Of a DNA stretch of 64,000 bases, positions 1-9,795 are shown piece by piece. How positions within the stretch are numbered: the first letter of the stretch is position 1; every line of letters starts with the position of its first letter. The notes under the pieces were generated by a model, which did not search any database, was not told where the DNA came from, and saw only the letters and a list, made by a program, of their open reading frames with translations. Position numbers and translations under genes: made by a program. Origin of the DNA: DASPSM01 sp963800135 (GTDB taxonomy: Bacteria; Planctomycetota; Planctomycetia; Planctomycetales; Planctomycetaceae); contig CAWCZR010000021.1 in NCBI GenBank assembly GCA_963800135.1, forward strand, positions 62,001 through 126,000, in the 5' to 3' direction.

Positions 1-597
1 CGAAGTGTTCTTATGGGTGCTGCCCACGAGGATCGGCCCCTGCGCGACGGCGAACTCGTGGCTGGTGTGGTCGACGCCGCGTGTGTCGTGGAGGTGCTCG
101 CGCAGATAGCACGGCATCAGCCGGCCGCCGTTGAGGCTCTTCACCTTGCTCCCGTCGGGCAGGCGGACTTCGACGTCGAAGTGTTCGTTCTTGCGGATCA
201 GGGCCGGAACGTAACCGGTGACGATCACGACCGTGACGTTGGGCATCTTGAGAATCTTGTTGGGATTTGGAATCCCGCGGCGCTTGAGGTCTTCGAGCAC
301 CACGTGACGCGCTTCCGACGGCGGCGGATCTTCACCCGTGCCGTTGAGGTCCACGACCAGTCCGGCGCCTTCCAGCTGAATCCACCACCCGCCCGCAACC
401 TGCGTATGCTCGCCGATAAGAGGCACCTTGGCCCGCGCGTCGTACTCGTCGAGCTCGCCCGTGTCGTCATCGTCCTTGTTTTTGGCCGCTTTCTTCTTGG
501 AACCGAATAAACCCGCCGCATGGCCTGCCGGCGGTACGGCCGCCGAAACCAATAGAGCCAGCGTGGTGATCCAGACGACAAGCAGAGGGCGCTTCAT
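1..597 (-). CDS. FlgI-like (flagellar P-ring-type) secreted protein, 3' end outside window
   Basis: The frame opens with ATG at 597 and stays open to the left edge, giving 199 residues without a stop. The N-terminus has a basic start, a hydrophobic segment and an Ala-rich end (about residues 1-27), as in a Sec signal peptide. The GLVVDLNGTGE motif near residue 80 and the later AVAQGPILVGS motif match the conserved blocks of the flagellar basal-body P-ring protein FlgI. No other flagellar gene lies nearby, and such FlgI-domain proteins occur as stand-alone secreted proteins in Planctomycetes, so a flagellar role is not assumed. An acidic and Lys-rich linker (about residues 34-50) precedes the domain. 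Confidence 0.75.
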   Translation of the reverse strand, partial: MKRPLLVVWITTLALLVSAAVPPAGHAAGLFGSKKKAAKNKDDDDTGELDEYDARAKVPLIGEHTQVAGGWWIQLEGAGLVVDLNGTGEDPPPSEARHVVLEDLKRRGIPNPNKILKMPNVTVVIVTGYVPALIRKNEHFDVEVRLPDGSKVKSLNGGRLMPCYLREHLHDTRGVDHTSHEFAVAQGPILVGSTHKNTS

Positions 598-918
598 GGC
601 GAGGCACTCCTTGGAACGGGATCGCTCGAGTGCAGATCGGCAGGGTGTCGAGGCGAGAGATTAAATCAGAGCCGCGGACGCGCGTCGGTGCGCGGCGCAA
701 CGTAGCGGTTCTGACAAACGGTTGGAGCAGGAAGTGAAATGAAAGGCAGCGGAATGAAAGGCGGACGGGAAGAGAGGGGAGATTGGAGAGCGGGAGAATA
801 CGACCCGCGCCCCGGCGGGTCAAGGCGATTTCAGCAAACGCAGCGCGGCCGCAATTTCACGGCGTTCGAAGAGGGAATCTGCGCGAGCTGGAAAACTGGG
901 GCGAGCCACCAAGCGTTG
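598..918. other. Gene-free intergenic region
   Basis: This 321-bp stretch lies between the FlgI-like start and the end of the RidA gene. It contains a short direct repeat (GAATGAAAGGC-like, about 737-765). I see no convincing gene, terminator or promoter in it. Confidence 0.4.
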
Positions 919-1380
919 TCAGCTGCGCAGTTCCAGAATGCACTCGATCTCGACGGCGATGTTGCCCGGCAGGGAGCCCATGCCGACGGCGCTCCGCGCG
1001 GCCCGGCCGGCCTCGCCAAAGACGTCGACCATCAATTCGCTAAAGCCGTTGATGACTTGCGGATGCCGCTCGAAATTGGGGACCGCGTTGACCATGCCCA
1101 GGACTTTGAGCACGCGCCCGACCCGGTCGAGACTGCCCAGTTGAGTGCGAAGAGTGGCGAGGATCGTCAACCCGACTTGCCGCGCCGCCCGCTTCCCCTG
1201 CTCTTCGTTGAGTTCCGCCCCAACCTTGCCGCAGATCATGCTGCCGTCGGGCAAGAGTGGTCCGTGCCCCGACACATAGAGGATATTGCCCGCTTGCACG
1301 ACGGGGTTGTAGACGCCGGCCGGCTTGGGCGGCGGCGGAAGTTCGAGTTTCAATTCCTGGATTCGTGCGTCGGCGCTCAT
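919..1380 (-). CDS. RidA/YjgF/UK114 family protein
   Basis: The gene encodes 153 residues, the usual length for the Rid family, with the typical YNPVVQAGNILYVSGHGPL segment and a C-terminal GNIAVEIECILEL strand. Family members deaminate reactive enamine/imine intermediates from PLP enzymes; some subgroups have other roles. The archetypal RidA catalytic Arg is not obvious here, so the deaminase activity is uncertain. The ATG at 1380 is chosen over an upstream start at 1467 because an AGGGG ribosome site lies about 7 nt before it and homology begins at MSADARIQ. It is a single gene, with a long gap to the next gene upstream. Confidence 0.85.
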   Translation of the reverse strand: MSADARIQELKLELPPPPKPAGVYNPVVQAGNILYVSGHGPLLPDGSMICGKVGAELNEEQGKRAARQVGLTILATLRTQLGSLDRVGRVLKVLGMVNAVPNFERHPQVINGFSELMVDVFGEAGRAARSAVGMGSLPGNIAVEIECILELRS

Positions 1381-1792
1381 GGCAAACCCCTGGGCGAACG
1401 AAACGGACCTGAATTCGGGCGGCGTGCTCTCGGTGTCGGGCAAATTGCGCCGCGGTGCCCAAACCACGTGTCAAGACGGTTGTGGCAAAGCCCGCGTGGT
1501 AAGAGCAGGCGGTCGCTGAGGATACCCGGATCCGCGCTCCAGTCCAATCGAGTCGCGGCGTCCTTTCCGCACCCGGGAGCCAACCGTTTGCCGCCCGACA
1601 GGTTGCCGCCGTTCGCCCATCTTGTGGACTGAGCTTTCCGGCCCTCTTACAATGACAATGACAGCGTGAAATGACAAAGTCTTCTGACAGTGACACTGGC
1701 TGGGTGGCACTGGCTTTGGAAGCACGGACGGCATTGTCTGAACGAACCTGGGTGATACGCGGGCGATCGCCGTCCGAGAAGGTTGAACGTGC
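1381..1792. other. Intergenic region between RidA and flotillin genes
   Basis: This 412-bp divergent region must hold the promoters of the RidA gene (leftward) and the flotillin-like gene (rightward). I could not pick a convincing -35/-10 pair. No coding frame here has a recognisable family or a good ribosome site. Confidence 0.4.
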
Positions 1793-2797
1793 ATGGAAAA
1801 CTTCGCTTGGACGGCTCCGCTGGCCATTCTCGCCATCTTTGTGGCGATTACGGCTTTGGTCGTGCTGTTCATGTTTGCCCGCTATTTCAAGTTGTGGTTG
1901 CGAGTCTTCGTGTCGCGTGCTCGCATCGGGCCCTTTGCGCTCATCGGCATGTCGCTGCGGAAGGTGAATCCGCAGGTCGTGGCCGAAACGAAGATCATGG
2001 CCGTACAGGCCGGCCTCGCCGACATCACCACCAACGCGATCGAGGCCCACTACCTGGCCGGCGGCAACATCCGCCGCGTCGTGCAAGCGCTGATTGCCGC
2101 TCATCGGGCCAGCATCGATTTGAACTGGGACACGGCGGCGGCGATCGACCTGGCCGGCCGCAACGTGTTGGAAGCCGTGCAGACCAGTGTCGATCCGAAA
2201 GTGATCGACTGTCCGGATCCGCGGCGGACCGGACGCACGACGCTCGACGGCGTGGCGAAAGACGGCATCCAGCTCAAGGCGCGGGCGCGCGTCACTGTCC
2301 GCACGAACCTCGCACAGCTCGTCGGCGGCGCGACCGAAGAGACGGTCATCGCCCGCGTGGGCGAAGGCATCGTGTCGGCCATCGGTTCGTGCGGATCGCA
2401 TAAGGACGTGCTGGCCAACCCGACTCTCATCGCCAAGGCCGTGCTCGACAAGGGGCTCGATTCGCAGACCGCGTACGAAATCGTCTCCATCGACATTGCC
2501 GACATTGCCGTTGGCGACAATCTGGGTGCCCGGCTGATGGCCGACCAGGCCGAAGCGGACATGCGGATCGCTCGGGCCAAGGCCGAGGAGCGACGAGCCA
2601 ACGCCGTCGCCAAAGAGCAGGAAATGCAGGCGCTCACCAAGGAAAATCAGGCGGCCGTCGTGATGTCCGAAGCCGAGATTCCCAAAGCCATGGCGGAGGC
2701 GTACCGCATGGGCAATTTGCGAGCCCGCATTTCCTCCAATGGAGAGGTGCACGAAGTGGGCCCGCCCGGACTGCCCGCCCCCAGCGCGGAGCGGTGA
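1793..2797 (+). CDS. floA: Flotillin-like protein FloA
   Basis: The protein has 334 residues, the expected length for FloA (YqfA-type) bacterial flotillins. A hydrophobic membrane segment spans about residues 8-30. The SPFH-type region carries VNPQVVAETKIMAVQAGL and a long run of family-typical residues through KAVLDKGLDSQTAYEIVSIDIAD. An Ala/Glu-rich coiled coil (about 240-300) contains the flotillin EA-type repeats (QAEADMRIARAKAEERRANA). Flotillins assemble into membrane microdomains and affect membrane fluidity and protein partners. A Pro-rich tail ends the protein. The gene stands alone on this strand. Confidence 0.9.
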   Translation: MENFAWTAPLAILAIFVAITALVVLFMFARYFKLWLRVFVSRARIGPFALIGMSLRKVNPQVVAETKIMAVQAGLADITTNAIEAHYLAGGNIRRVVQALIAAHRASIDLNWDTAAAIDLAGRNVLEAVQTSVDPKVIDCPDPRRTGRTTLDGVAKDGIQLKARARVTVRTNLAQLVGGATEETVIARVGEGIVSAIGSCGSHKDVLANPTLIAKAVLDKGLDSQTAYEIVSIDIADIAVGDNLGARLMADQAEADMRIARAKAEERRANAVAKEQEMQALTKENQAAVVMSEAEIPKAMAEAYRMGNLRARISSNGEVHEVGPPGLPAPSAER

Positions 2798-3112
2798 GGC
2801 CTTTTCCGGTGCTGAAGGGGGGCGGTTCGCCCGCCAAAGGTTTGCTGATTCGCTGCCGATCCTTTTGGCATTCGAAGCCGCGAACACGACGCGGCGGACG
2901 CGGTTCAGACCGGGCGAACTCCGGCATTGAGTTCACGCCGTTCGAGTTTGCCGGTTGCACGTGCCGCGACAAATGCGAGGGCGGATGTTGGGGCAAACTG
3001 GGCTGCTTTGCTCTGCCTGCCGGTTGAGAACCCCCACGGCCGGCGTTACGATGAATGTGTGGGAAATGTCTTCCCGGCAGGGGCGGGTGCAACAGCAGGA
3101 GGTTTCGTTCCG

Positions 3113-3322
3113 ATGAGCGAAACTATGAGCGTCGGACTGACTGAAGATCAGCGCGAGATCCTTTTGCGGGGTCTGCGATTCGTTCGCAGTGCCGTGGCCC
3201 TCGAGGTTTACGATTCGACCCCCGAAACCGACACCCAGCGATCGAGCAAGCTACGGGAGATCCGGCAGCTCGCCGAATACCTGGAAGGCGCGCGGCCGGC
3301 CGGTACGACCGCCCGGGTCTAA
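3113..3322 (+). CDS. Small conserved-looking hypothetical protein, 69 aa
   Basis: The ATG at 3113 is preceded by a strong AGGAGG site about 10 nt upstream, which decides the start against longer in-frame extensions. The product is short, charged and probably mostly alpha-helical (LTEDQREILLRGLRFVRSAV, later REIRQLAEYL), with no signal peptide or membrane segment. I do not recognise a family and assign no function. It is followed after 74 bp by the FabH-like gene on the same strand. Confidence 0.55.
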   Translation: MSETMSVGLTEDQREILLRGLRFVRSAVALEVYDSTPETDTQRSSKLREIRQLAEYLEGARPAGTTARV

Positions 3323-3396
3323 CACACTCCGTGGGGGCGTCGTCGAACAGCCCGCATGAACCGGCAGGCTGACACCTGCCGCTCGCCGATGCCCTG

Positions 3397-4436
3397 ATGC
3401 GTTATCGCCACGTCTCGATCGCGGCCGTCTGCCACGTGTTGCCGCTCGAAATCGTCACGTCGGCCGAGATTGAAACCCGGCTGAGCCCGGTCTACGAACG
3501 GCTAGGCCTGCCCGAAGGCCGCCTCGAGCTGATGACGGGCATTCGCGAGCGGCGATTTTTCCCCCGCGGCACGCGACCCGGCCAGGTGAGCGCCAAGTGG
3601 CCACGCGGGCTGTCGAAATGTCCGGCATCCCTCGGGCGCACTTCGGCGGACTGGTGCACGGGTCGGTCTGTCGCGATCAACTCGAGCCGGCGACGGCCAG
3701 CTTCGTGCATCACGCGGCCGGACTGCCGCAATCGGCCTTCGTGCTGGACGTGAGCAATGCTTGCCTGGGCCTGCTCAACGGCATGATCCTGCTGGCCGAC
3801 ATGATCGAGCTGGGACAAATTCGCGCCGGCGTAGTGGTCGGCACGGAAGACGGCCGCCCGCTCGTCGAGGGCACCATCGAATCGTTGCTGGCCAACCGCG
3901 CACTCACGCGGCAGGACGTGAAGCGAGACTTCGCCTCGCTGACGATCGGATCGGGGTCGGCAGCTATCGTGCTCTGCGACCGCAAGCTCGCCCCCCGCGG
4001 ACATCGGCTGCTGGGCGGGGCTTTTCGCGCGGAAACCAGCAATCACGAGCTGTGCACGGGCGGAGATAGCGCCCAGCCCGGCGACGCACTGCGGATGCAG
4101 ACCGACGCGGAAGCTCTGCTGCACGCGGGAGTCGCCCTGGCGGCCACCACATGGCAGGACGCCAAGCGCGCTTTGGGCTGGTCCAACGCGGACGTCGACA
4201 AGACCTTCACGCACCAGGTCGGTCGAGCGCACCGCAAGCTACTGTTAGAGCGGCTCGAACTCGATCCGAAGATCGATTTTCCGACCGTCGAATATCTGGG
4301 AAACACCGGCGCCGTGGCACTCCCCACGGCCTGGTCGCTCGGCATCGAGCAAGGTCACATCGTCGCGGGAGATCGCGTCGCGCTGCTGGGAATTGGCAGC
4401 GGTCTTAATGCGCTGATGCTGGGAGTCGAGTGGTAG
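3397..4436 (+). CDS. 3-oxoacyl-ACP synthase III (FabH-like), frameshifted
   Basis: Two frames together encode about 346 residues of a thiolase-fold ketosynthase III. Frame 1 (3397 to about 3594) gives the N-terminus; the second frame (from about 3597) gives the rest. The reading shifts at about 3595; adding one base restores a continuous protein. The Cys-His-Asn triad is visible: Cys in VSNACLGL, His in FTHQVGRAH and Asn in YLGNTGAVALP. FabH enzymes condense acyl-CoA with malonyl-ACP; FabH-like homologues also work in secondary lipid or polyketide routes, so the substrate is unknown. The frameshift may be real or a sequence error. Confidence 0.8.
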
Positions 4437-4507
4437 GGGAAGGACGAGGCTCCTGCCGAGCCGCTACGTGTTTCCCGGTATCTCGACCGACGCACAGTTT
4501 GGGCGTC

Positions 4508-4735
4508 TTATTGCGGCGCCGGAGGTGTCGGGACGGCTCGCTCGCCAGCGACGAATCCGCAGGCCTTGTGCTGGCCATCGCAGAAGGGGCGGTTTTTCGA
4601 TTGGCCACAGCGGCACAAAGCAACCGTCTCTTTGCCGGCGATATCGAATTGGTTCCCGTCGGGATCGACCAGGGTGATCGGGCCGGTGACCAGCAGTGGG
4701 CCGTTTTCGCGCGTGCGAATGGAGACGTCGGGCAT
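4508..4735 (-). CDS. CDGSH-type iron-sulfur protein
   Basis: This 75-residue protein carries the CDGSH-type signature CRCGQSKNRPFCDGQHK (about residues 41-57), whose three Cys and one His bind a 2Fe-2S cluster in mitoNEET-like proteins. The N-terminal half (PLLVTGPITLVDPDGN) matches the small bacterial CDGSH proteins that have one such motif. The role is probably redox or cluster transfer in the cytoplasm. It is a lone minus-strand gene whose 3' end faces the FabH-like gene. Confidence 0.9.
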   Translation of the reverse strand: MPDVSIRTRENGPLLVTGPITLVDPDGNQFDIAGKETVALCRCGQSKNRPFCDGQHKACGFVAGERAVPTPPAPQ

Positions 4736-4904
4736 TTTCGAGAATCCTGCAGACGATCGGGGGAGAACGCCGCCGGGGCGGACGGCTCGAACATAACGGT
4801 GGCATTTTGCAAACGCAATCGCTGTCCATTAAGCTTCCGTTCGCGCCTGACGCTCGCGATCGGGCGCGGGCATCATTCGCGAACGACTAGTTGAAGGACT
4901 CGAC

Positions 4905-5819
<915 letters not shown>

Positions 5820-6105
5820 CCGGCGGGCTCCAACGATCGGTCGCGGCACGGTTTGCATGGTTCCGGGGATCTTGGTACCCTAAGAGTCCAATTGGGGTGG
5901 TCTGCGCTGTTTCTGAGCGCCGACAGCCGTCCGGTCCACACCCGGACTCGCGCTCGACTGGCCCTGCTTTTTCCAGTCGACCTGGCTGCGGCCCAGAGTG
6001 ACCTGGCGGACTCCTGCGCGGGAGCCGATTGCAGGTGACTCACCAGCACGGTGATTCAAGTGCACCGCCACCGTTACCGACATTCAGAGTCACAGGAGGA
6101 AATTC

Positions 6106-6303
6106 GTGGTCAAGCTGCGTCTGCGCGAGCATGAATCGATTTCGGATGCTGTGAAGAGATTTCGTAAGCTGGTCGAACACGCGGGAATCAAAAAAGAGAT
6201 GCGCCGCCGCGAGTATTACGAAAAGCCCAGCGACCAGCGCCGCCGCGCCCGCCGTCGGGCCGAACGCCGTGCGCGGATGCTGCGGATGCCCGTCAGCCAG
6301 TAA
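6106..6303 (+). CDS. rpsU: 30S ribosomal protein S21
   Basis: This 65-residue, very basic protein matches S21, with the typical LREHESISDAVKRFRKLVE start and a KKEMRRREYYEKPS core followed by an Arg-rich tail. It starts with GTG at 6106 behind an AGGAGG site 6 nt upstream. S21 binds the 30S platform near the 3' end of 16S rRNA and helps initiation. A rho-independent terminator follows at 6386. Confidence 0.93.
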   Translation: MVKLRLREHESISDAVKRFRKLVEHAGIKKEMRRREYYEKPSDQRRRARRRAERRARMLRMPVSQ

Positions 6304-6385
6304 ACCAGCCTGGCAATAATTGCGACTGCGTGAATGCAAACGGGCTCCGCCCTGCAGTCGCGCCTTTGAAGCAAACATACAAACG

Positions 6386-6418
6386 AAAGCCCCCGGCCAA
6401 ACAGGTCGGGGCTTTTTT
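6386..6418 (+). terminator. Rho-independent terminator after rpsU
   Basis: A GC-rich stem (AAAGCCCC pairing with GGGGCTTT) is followed by a run of six T. Its A-rich left side means it can also act leftward, stopping transcription from the convergent gene at 6464-6829. Confidence 0.8.
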
Positions 6419-6463
6419 GTTTCCGTGCGGCGCTGACTTCGCCGTCGCTTACTTGGTCGCCGC

Positions 6464-6829
6464 TTACTTCGACGTCGCGGCTTCGACCGGCTTGGCCGGC
6501 GGAATGATCGTCTCTTTGATCGCCTGGATGAAGAAAATCTTCTTGGGCGACTTCAGCTTCAATTGCTGCACCTTCTCCTCGGCCGACTCCCGCGCGTCGT
6601 AGGCGAAGCGCCCTTCTTCTTTCATGCTGCCGTTGTAGACGGCCCACATCAGCCGCTTCCGCTCGGCGACCTTGGTCTTGGTGCGGCGGGTCGACGGCTT
6701 CTTGGTGCCGTCCTTGCTTTTGACTTTCTTCTTGGCAGTTTTTTCGCCCTTTTCGCCGGACGAATCGGCCTCGCCGGCGGCTTCGACCTGTCGCCGCAAT
6801 TCCAACCGACTGGGAGTCTTCCGCGCCAT
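6464..6829 (-). CDS. Lys-rich hypothetical protein, 121 aa
   Basis: The N-terminal half is very rich in Lys and Glu (about residues 18-58) and looks disordered. The C-terminal half (KRLMWAVYNGSMKEEGRFAY, then a helix and KKIFFIQAIKETI) looks folded. I do not recognise a characterised family. The composition is compatible with a nucleic-acid-associated protein, but this is inference. It converges on rpsU with the shared terminator between them. Confidence 0.65.
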   Translation of the reverse strand: MARKTPSRLELRRQVEAAGEADSSGEKGEKTAKKKVKSKDGTKKPSTRRTKTKVAERKRLMWAVYNGSMKEEGRFAYDARESAEEKVQQLKLKSPKKIFFIQAIKETIIPPAKPVEAATSK

Positions 6830-7283
6830 CTCTTAAATCCTCAGCTCTCTTGATTCGCGCCCCGCACTGAATGAGGGGCGGCGTGAATTCTCGCTTTGCC
6901 GCTCGTCGACATTTTCACGGGTTGCAATCGACGTCTGGCTGCCCCGAATGCACGGCCCAAACGCACGGCCGACGGGCCAACGGCAGAAGATAACAGATGG
7001 ATTTCGCGGCGACCATTGAGCGGCAGGAAGTGCCGAACCATATGGCGAGGCGCGGTTCGCCAATGGAATAAGGGACCTATCATGCCTTCCTCGGCGCTGT
7101 GGCTCCGGTTCCGAGCCGAATTTGCCCCTCGATTCCGGGTCAATTTCCTTGAGTGGAACGATCGTTTCGTCCGAAAAAAGCAGAATAGTTTATCTAATCA
7201 GGCCAACCGGACCGATCAATATAACCGCGGGAGTCCTCCCAAGACCGGCTCCCACGGTCCATGTACGTTAAGGAGAGCACTCG
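6830..7283. other. Divergent intergenic region
   Basis: This 454-bp region separates the Lys-rich protein gene and the BON-domain gene. A TATAAC hexamer near 7220 is a possible -10 element for the BON gene, but no matching -35 is clear. Open frames on both strands show no family features. Confidence 0.35.
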
Positions 7284-8354
7284 ATGCGTAGGTACCCGAA
7301 ATGGGTGTTGACCCTGGGAATCGTGGCGGTGACTCCTGGTCTGTCGATGGCCGCCTTCCCGTTCGGGAGCGACACCGACGCCAGCTCTTCCACGGCGACT
7401 CCGCCGCGATCCAGCCGTAACCAGAAAGTGGCCGAGGACATTGCTGTCGCCCTCAAGCGGGCCCAGTTCCACGGCTACGAGATCGAAATCGAATACAAAG
7501 ATGGCGTGGCCGTTCTGACCGGTAAGGTCTCCGACCCCCGGCAGAAGATGAAGGCCAACCAGGTCGTCAACGCCGTTCCCGGCGTGCATCGCCTGGAAAA
7601 CCGCCTCGCGGTGATCACCGCCTCGCGCGGGCCGATCCGCCAGGCGTCGGCCGATTCCGAGGTCACGGCTCAGCCCGCCATGCAGGCTGGCGGAGCGGCT
7701 CCGGCCGGCCCCAGCAACCAGGAAAAGGCCATGCTGATCGGCCGTGCTCTCGAAGCCGGCGGACTCAGCGGGTATGACATCGAAATCCTGTTCCAAAATG
7801 GTCAGGCCGTGCTTCGCGGCACGGTCGCGACGCCGCAGCAGGTGGCCGTCGCGGGACACATTGCTCAGTCGGTGCCGGGCGTCCAGTCGGTCGCCAACCA
7901 GCTCCGACTCGGTCAGCCTCAGGGTCAGCCTCCTGCCGGTGCGCGTTACGCGATGGCCGGCTACCAGGCGGGTCCCGGCGCTCCGATGACTCCGGGCGTC
8001 GCTCCGGGAATTCCCGGTCCGGGTGGACCGGCTCCTTCGGCTGGTCCGGGCGGTCCGCTGGGAGCGCCGATTCCGGCGACGGGCCCGGTGCCCGCTGGCC
8101 CGGTCTACGACAACCCGAACATCCCCGAGTACGCCTGGCCGACGTACGCCCAACATCCGAACTACGCCGCTGTGACCTACCCGAGCCAATACAGTGCTTC
8201 GGCATGGCCTTACATCGGACCGTTCTATCCGTATCCTCAGGTGCCGCTCAACTGGCGCAAGGTCAGCCTCGAGTGGTCGGACGGACACTGGGATCTCAAG
8301 TTTGACTCCCGGACCGATCGCTGGTGGTGGTTCCTGAATCCGGTCAACTGGTGA
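7284..8354 (+). CDS. Secreted protein with two BON domains
   Basis: The ATG at 7284 follows an AAGGAGAG ribosome site. A signal peptide covers about residues 1-23 (basic start, hydrophobic core, AxA-like end). Two BON domains follow at about 47-113 and 155-213; each has the GYEIEI/GYDIEI start, a G-V-LxG turn and a PGVxxVxNxL end (PGVHRLENRL and PGVQSVANQL). BON domains bind membranes or hydrophobic ligands in periplasmic proteins. A Pro/Gly-rich linker (about 215-275) leads to a Trp/Tyr-rich C-terminal domain ending in WWWFLNPVNW. Expected location is the periplasm or cell surface. Confidence 0.8.
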   Translation: MRRYPKWVLTLGIVAVTPGLSMAAFPFGSDTDASSSTATPPRSSRNQKVAEDIAVALKRAQFHGYEIEIEYKDGVAVLTGKVSDPRQKMKANQVVNAVPGVHRLENRLAVITASRGPIRQASADSEVTAQPAMQAGGAAPAGPSNQEKAMLIGRALEAGGLSGYDIEILFQNGQAVLRGTVATPQQVAVAGHIAQSVPGVQSVANQLRLGQPQGQPPAGARYAMAGYQAGPGAPMTPGVAPGIPGPGGPAPSAGPGGPLGAPIPATGPVPAGPVYDNPNIPEYAWPTYAQHPNYAAVTYPSQYSASAWPYIGPFYPYPQVPLNWRKVSLEWSDGHWDLKFDSRTDRWWWFLNPVNW

Positions 8355-8376
8355 GCGGTTGCCGGCACAGCACACA

Positions 8377-8410
8377 GGGCGTCTTCGAGGTGCCGGCCTC
8401 GAAGGCGCCC
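8377..8410 (+). terminator. Strong hairpin after the BON gene, probable terminator
   Basis: A 14-bp stem with one mismatch (GGGCGTCTTCGAGG against CCTCGAAGGCGCCC) with a short loop lies 22 bp after the BON stop codon. There is no long T run after it, so termination efficiency is uncertain. Confidence 0.5.
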
Positions 8411-8664
8411 AATGTCTTTGGGCCGTCTCGGTTTCTCGTTCGATGGTTGGCCGCGTGGATCGCCCGACCGAATCGTCGGATTTTTCGTCAGAAGCGGAAA
8501 ATTCGCCAAAGTCCACGTCGCTTAACAATCGATAAGTAAGAGGCAGCCTTCAGAGCCGAAGGCGTTCGTGCGACTGCCACAACACCAGTCGCCAACAACG
8601 ATTTCGCAAACGACATCCAAGCAACAAACCCTCGTTGGCTCGGCATCACCCGAAGGGGAACAGA

Positions 8665-9252
8665 ATGCCCTACGTGAGAAAACATGCGAAGCGAATCGCC
8701 CTCATCATCGCCCTGTGCGTGATGACGGTGCCGAGCAGCGGCTGCACCCTGTTCACCGGGTTCCTGAGTGCAACGTGGGGCTGGATGTGCTTCTGGGAAA
8801 CCAGTCCGCTGATCCCGGTCTCGCCCTACTGGAGCCAGCTCATCGAAGACCGCTATCACTGGGAACAGCGCTACGCCAAAGTCCCGGTGCTCGATCCGGT
8901 GGAAGGCGAGCACGCTCCCTTGTTCTGTCTCGATCCGCCGTCGCCCGACGAAGTCATGCGGTCCTTGCCTGACGACACGTCCGGCAGCGTTTACTTCCTC
9001 GCGGAAACCCATCGCAACAACGTGCGGATCGTCGTGGAGAACATCGTCGACAGCATCGGCGAGTGCCGCATGTACCCGCTGGTCGGCCCGTGCAAGTTGA
9101 AGAAGTGCCACTACAAGTGCACGGTCTACTTCGACAAGCTGATCCGCTCCGACTGGCCGATCCCCTTCTCGAACAACCACCCGACGCAGGAAGTGGTCTA
9201 CGTCGACCACGATCACCTGATCCGCTGTGCGGGCCCGGATACTCAGCAGTAG
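8665..9252 (+). CDS. Hypothetical lipoprotein
   Basis: The 195-residue product starts at ATG 8665 with an AAGGGGAA ribosome site. A basic N-terminus and hydrophobic segment end in the lipobox VPSSGC, predicting lipid attachment at that Cys (about residue 26). The mature part is rich in Trp, Tyr and Cys (for example ECRMYPLVGPCKLKKCHYKC) and has no family I can name. It follows the BON gene on the same strand, but the hairpin at 8377 suggests separate transcription. Confidence 0.7.
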   Translation: MPYVRKHAKRIALIIALCVMTVPSSGCTLFTGFLSATWGWMCFWETSPLIPVSPYWSQLIEDRYHWEQRYAKVPVLDPVEGEHAPLFCLDPPSPDEVMRSLPDDTSGSVYFLAETHRNNVRIVVENIVDSIGECRMYPLVGPCKLKKCHYKCTVYFDKLIRSDWPIPFSNNHPTQEVVYVDHDHLIRCAGPDTQQ

Positions 9253-9795
9253 TCGGCACTCAGCAACAGTCGCACACTCAACAGTTAGTCGGACACTTAG
9301 CAAACACTCAACAGGAGTGACAGCGGGAGGCCGCCCGAGACTTCTCGCCTCAGGCCGCGAACCTCCAATCCCAAAAAGAGATTCGCAAAAAATTTCCGGT
9401 GGCGTGCTCGGTTCGAGGGTCCGAGCAAATGCTGCCGGAAATTTTTTGCGCGCGCCGCGCACTCACGGGCCAGGCGAGCCGACTGCGTCAGCTGTCGGGT
9501 GCTTCGACACCCTCCCGAGAGTTTCTCCGGGGCTTTTCTCGGTGAAACAACAAGTCCCGTCCCGCTCTCGTCCGCTTGGCAGATGCGACTCAGCGGCTTC
9601 CAACCAATTCGCGCGACCGACTGGTCGAGTTGCTTACCCGAACGCCTGATTCGGGCCCAATCTCGCGAGGTGGCCAGAAAGCGGGGTGCGCGGCTGGACA
9701 ACGGTGAACCGTCGAGCCGAAAATAGCGCCCCTTGGCCGGAAGGATTCGCAAGTCCCAGACGGATTCACGAATCGCAGAGACGAAGAGGACGATC
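9253..9795. other. Gene-free region with repeats
   Basis: This 543-bp stretch has a low-complexity run of CTCAACAG/GTCGGACACT-like units (about 9239-9318), a long hairpin (9384-9450, listed separately), and a segment near 9527-9570 that resembles 27135-27180 (both contain CTCGGTGAAACA followed by GTCCCGTCCCG). No coding frame is convincing. Confidence 0.5.
9384..9450. repeat. Long inverted repeat (16-bp perfect arms)
   Basis: CGCAAAAAATTTCCGG at 9384-9399 pairs perfectly with its complement at 9435-9450. A second inner stem (GCTCGG with CCGAGC) sits in the loop. It could be a bidirectional terminator or a small non-autonomous element. Confidence 0.6.

Noticed and set aside
1..597. FlgI-like gene as evidence for a flagellar operon
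   Set aside because: No other flagellar gene is within reach and the protein has an atypical linker; only the domain is supported.
1040..2887. 615-codon minus-strand frame
   Set aside because: It covers the flotillin-like gene in antisense and has no recognisable domain.
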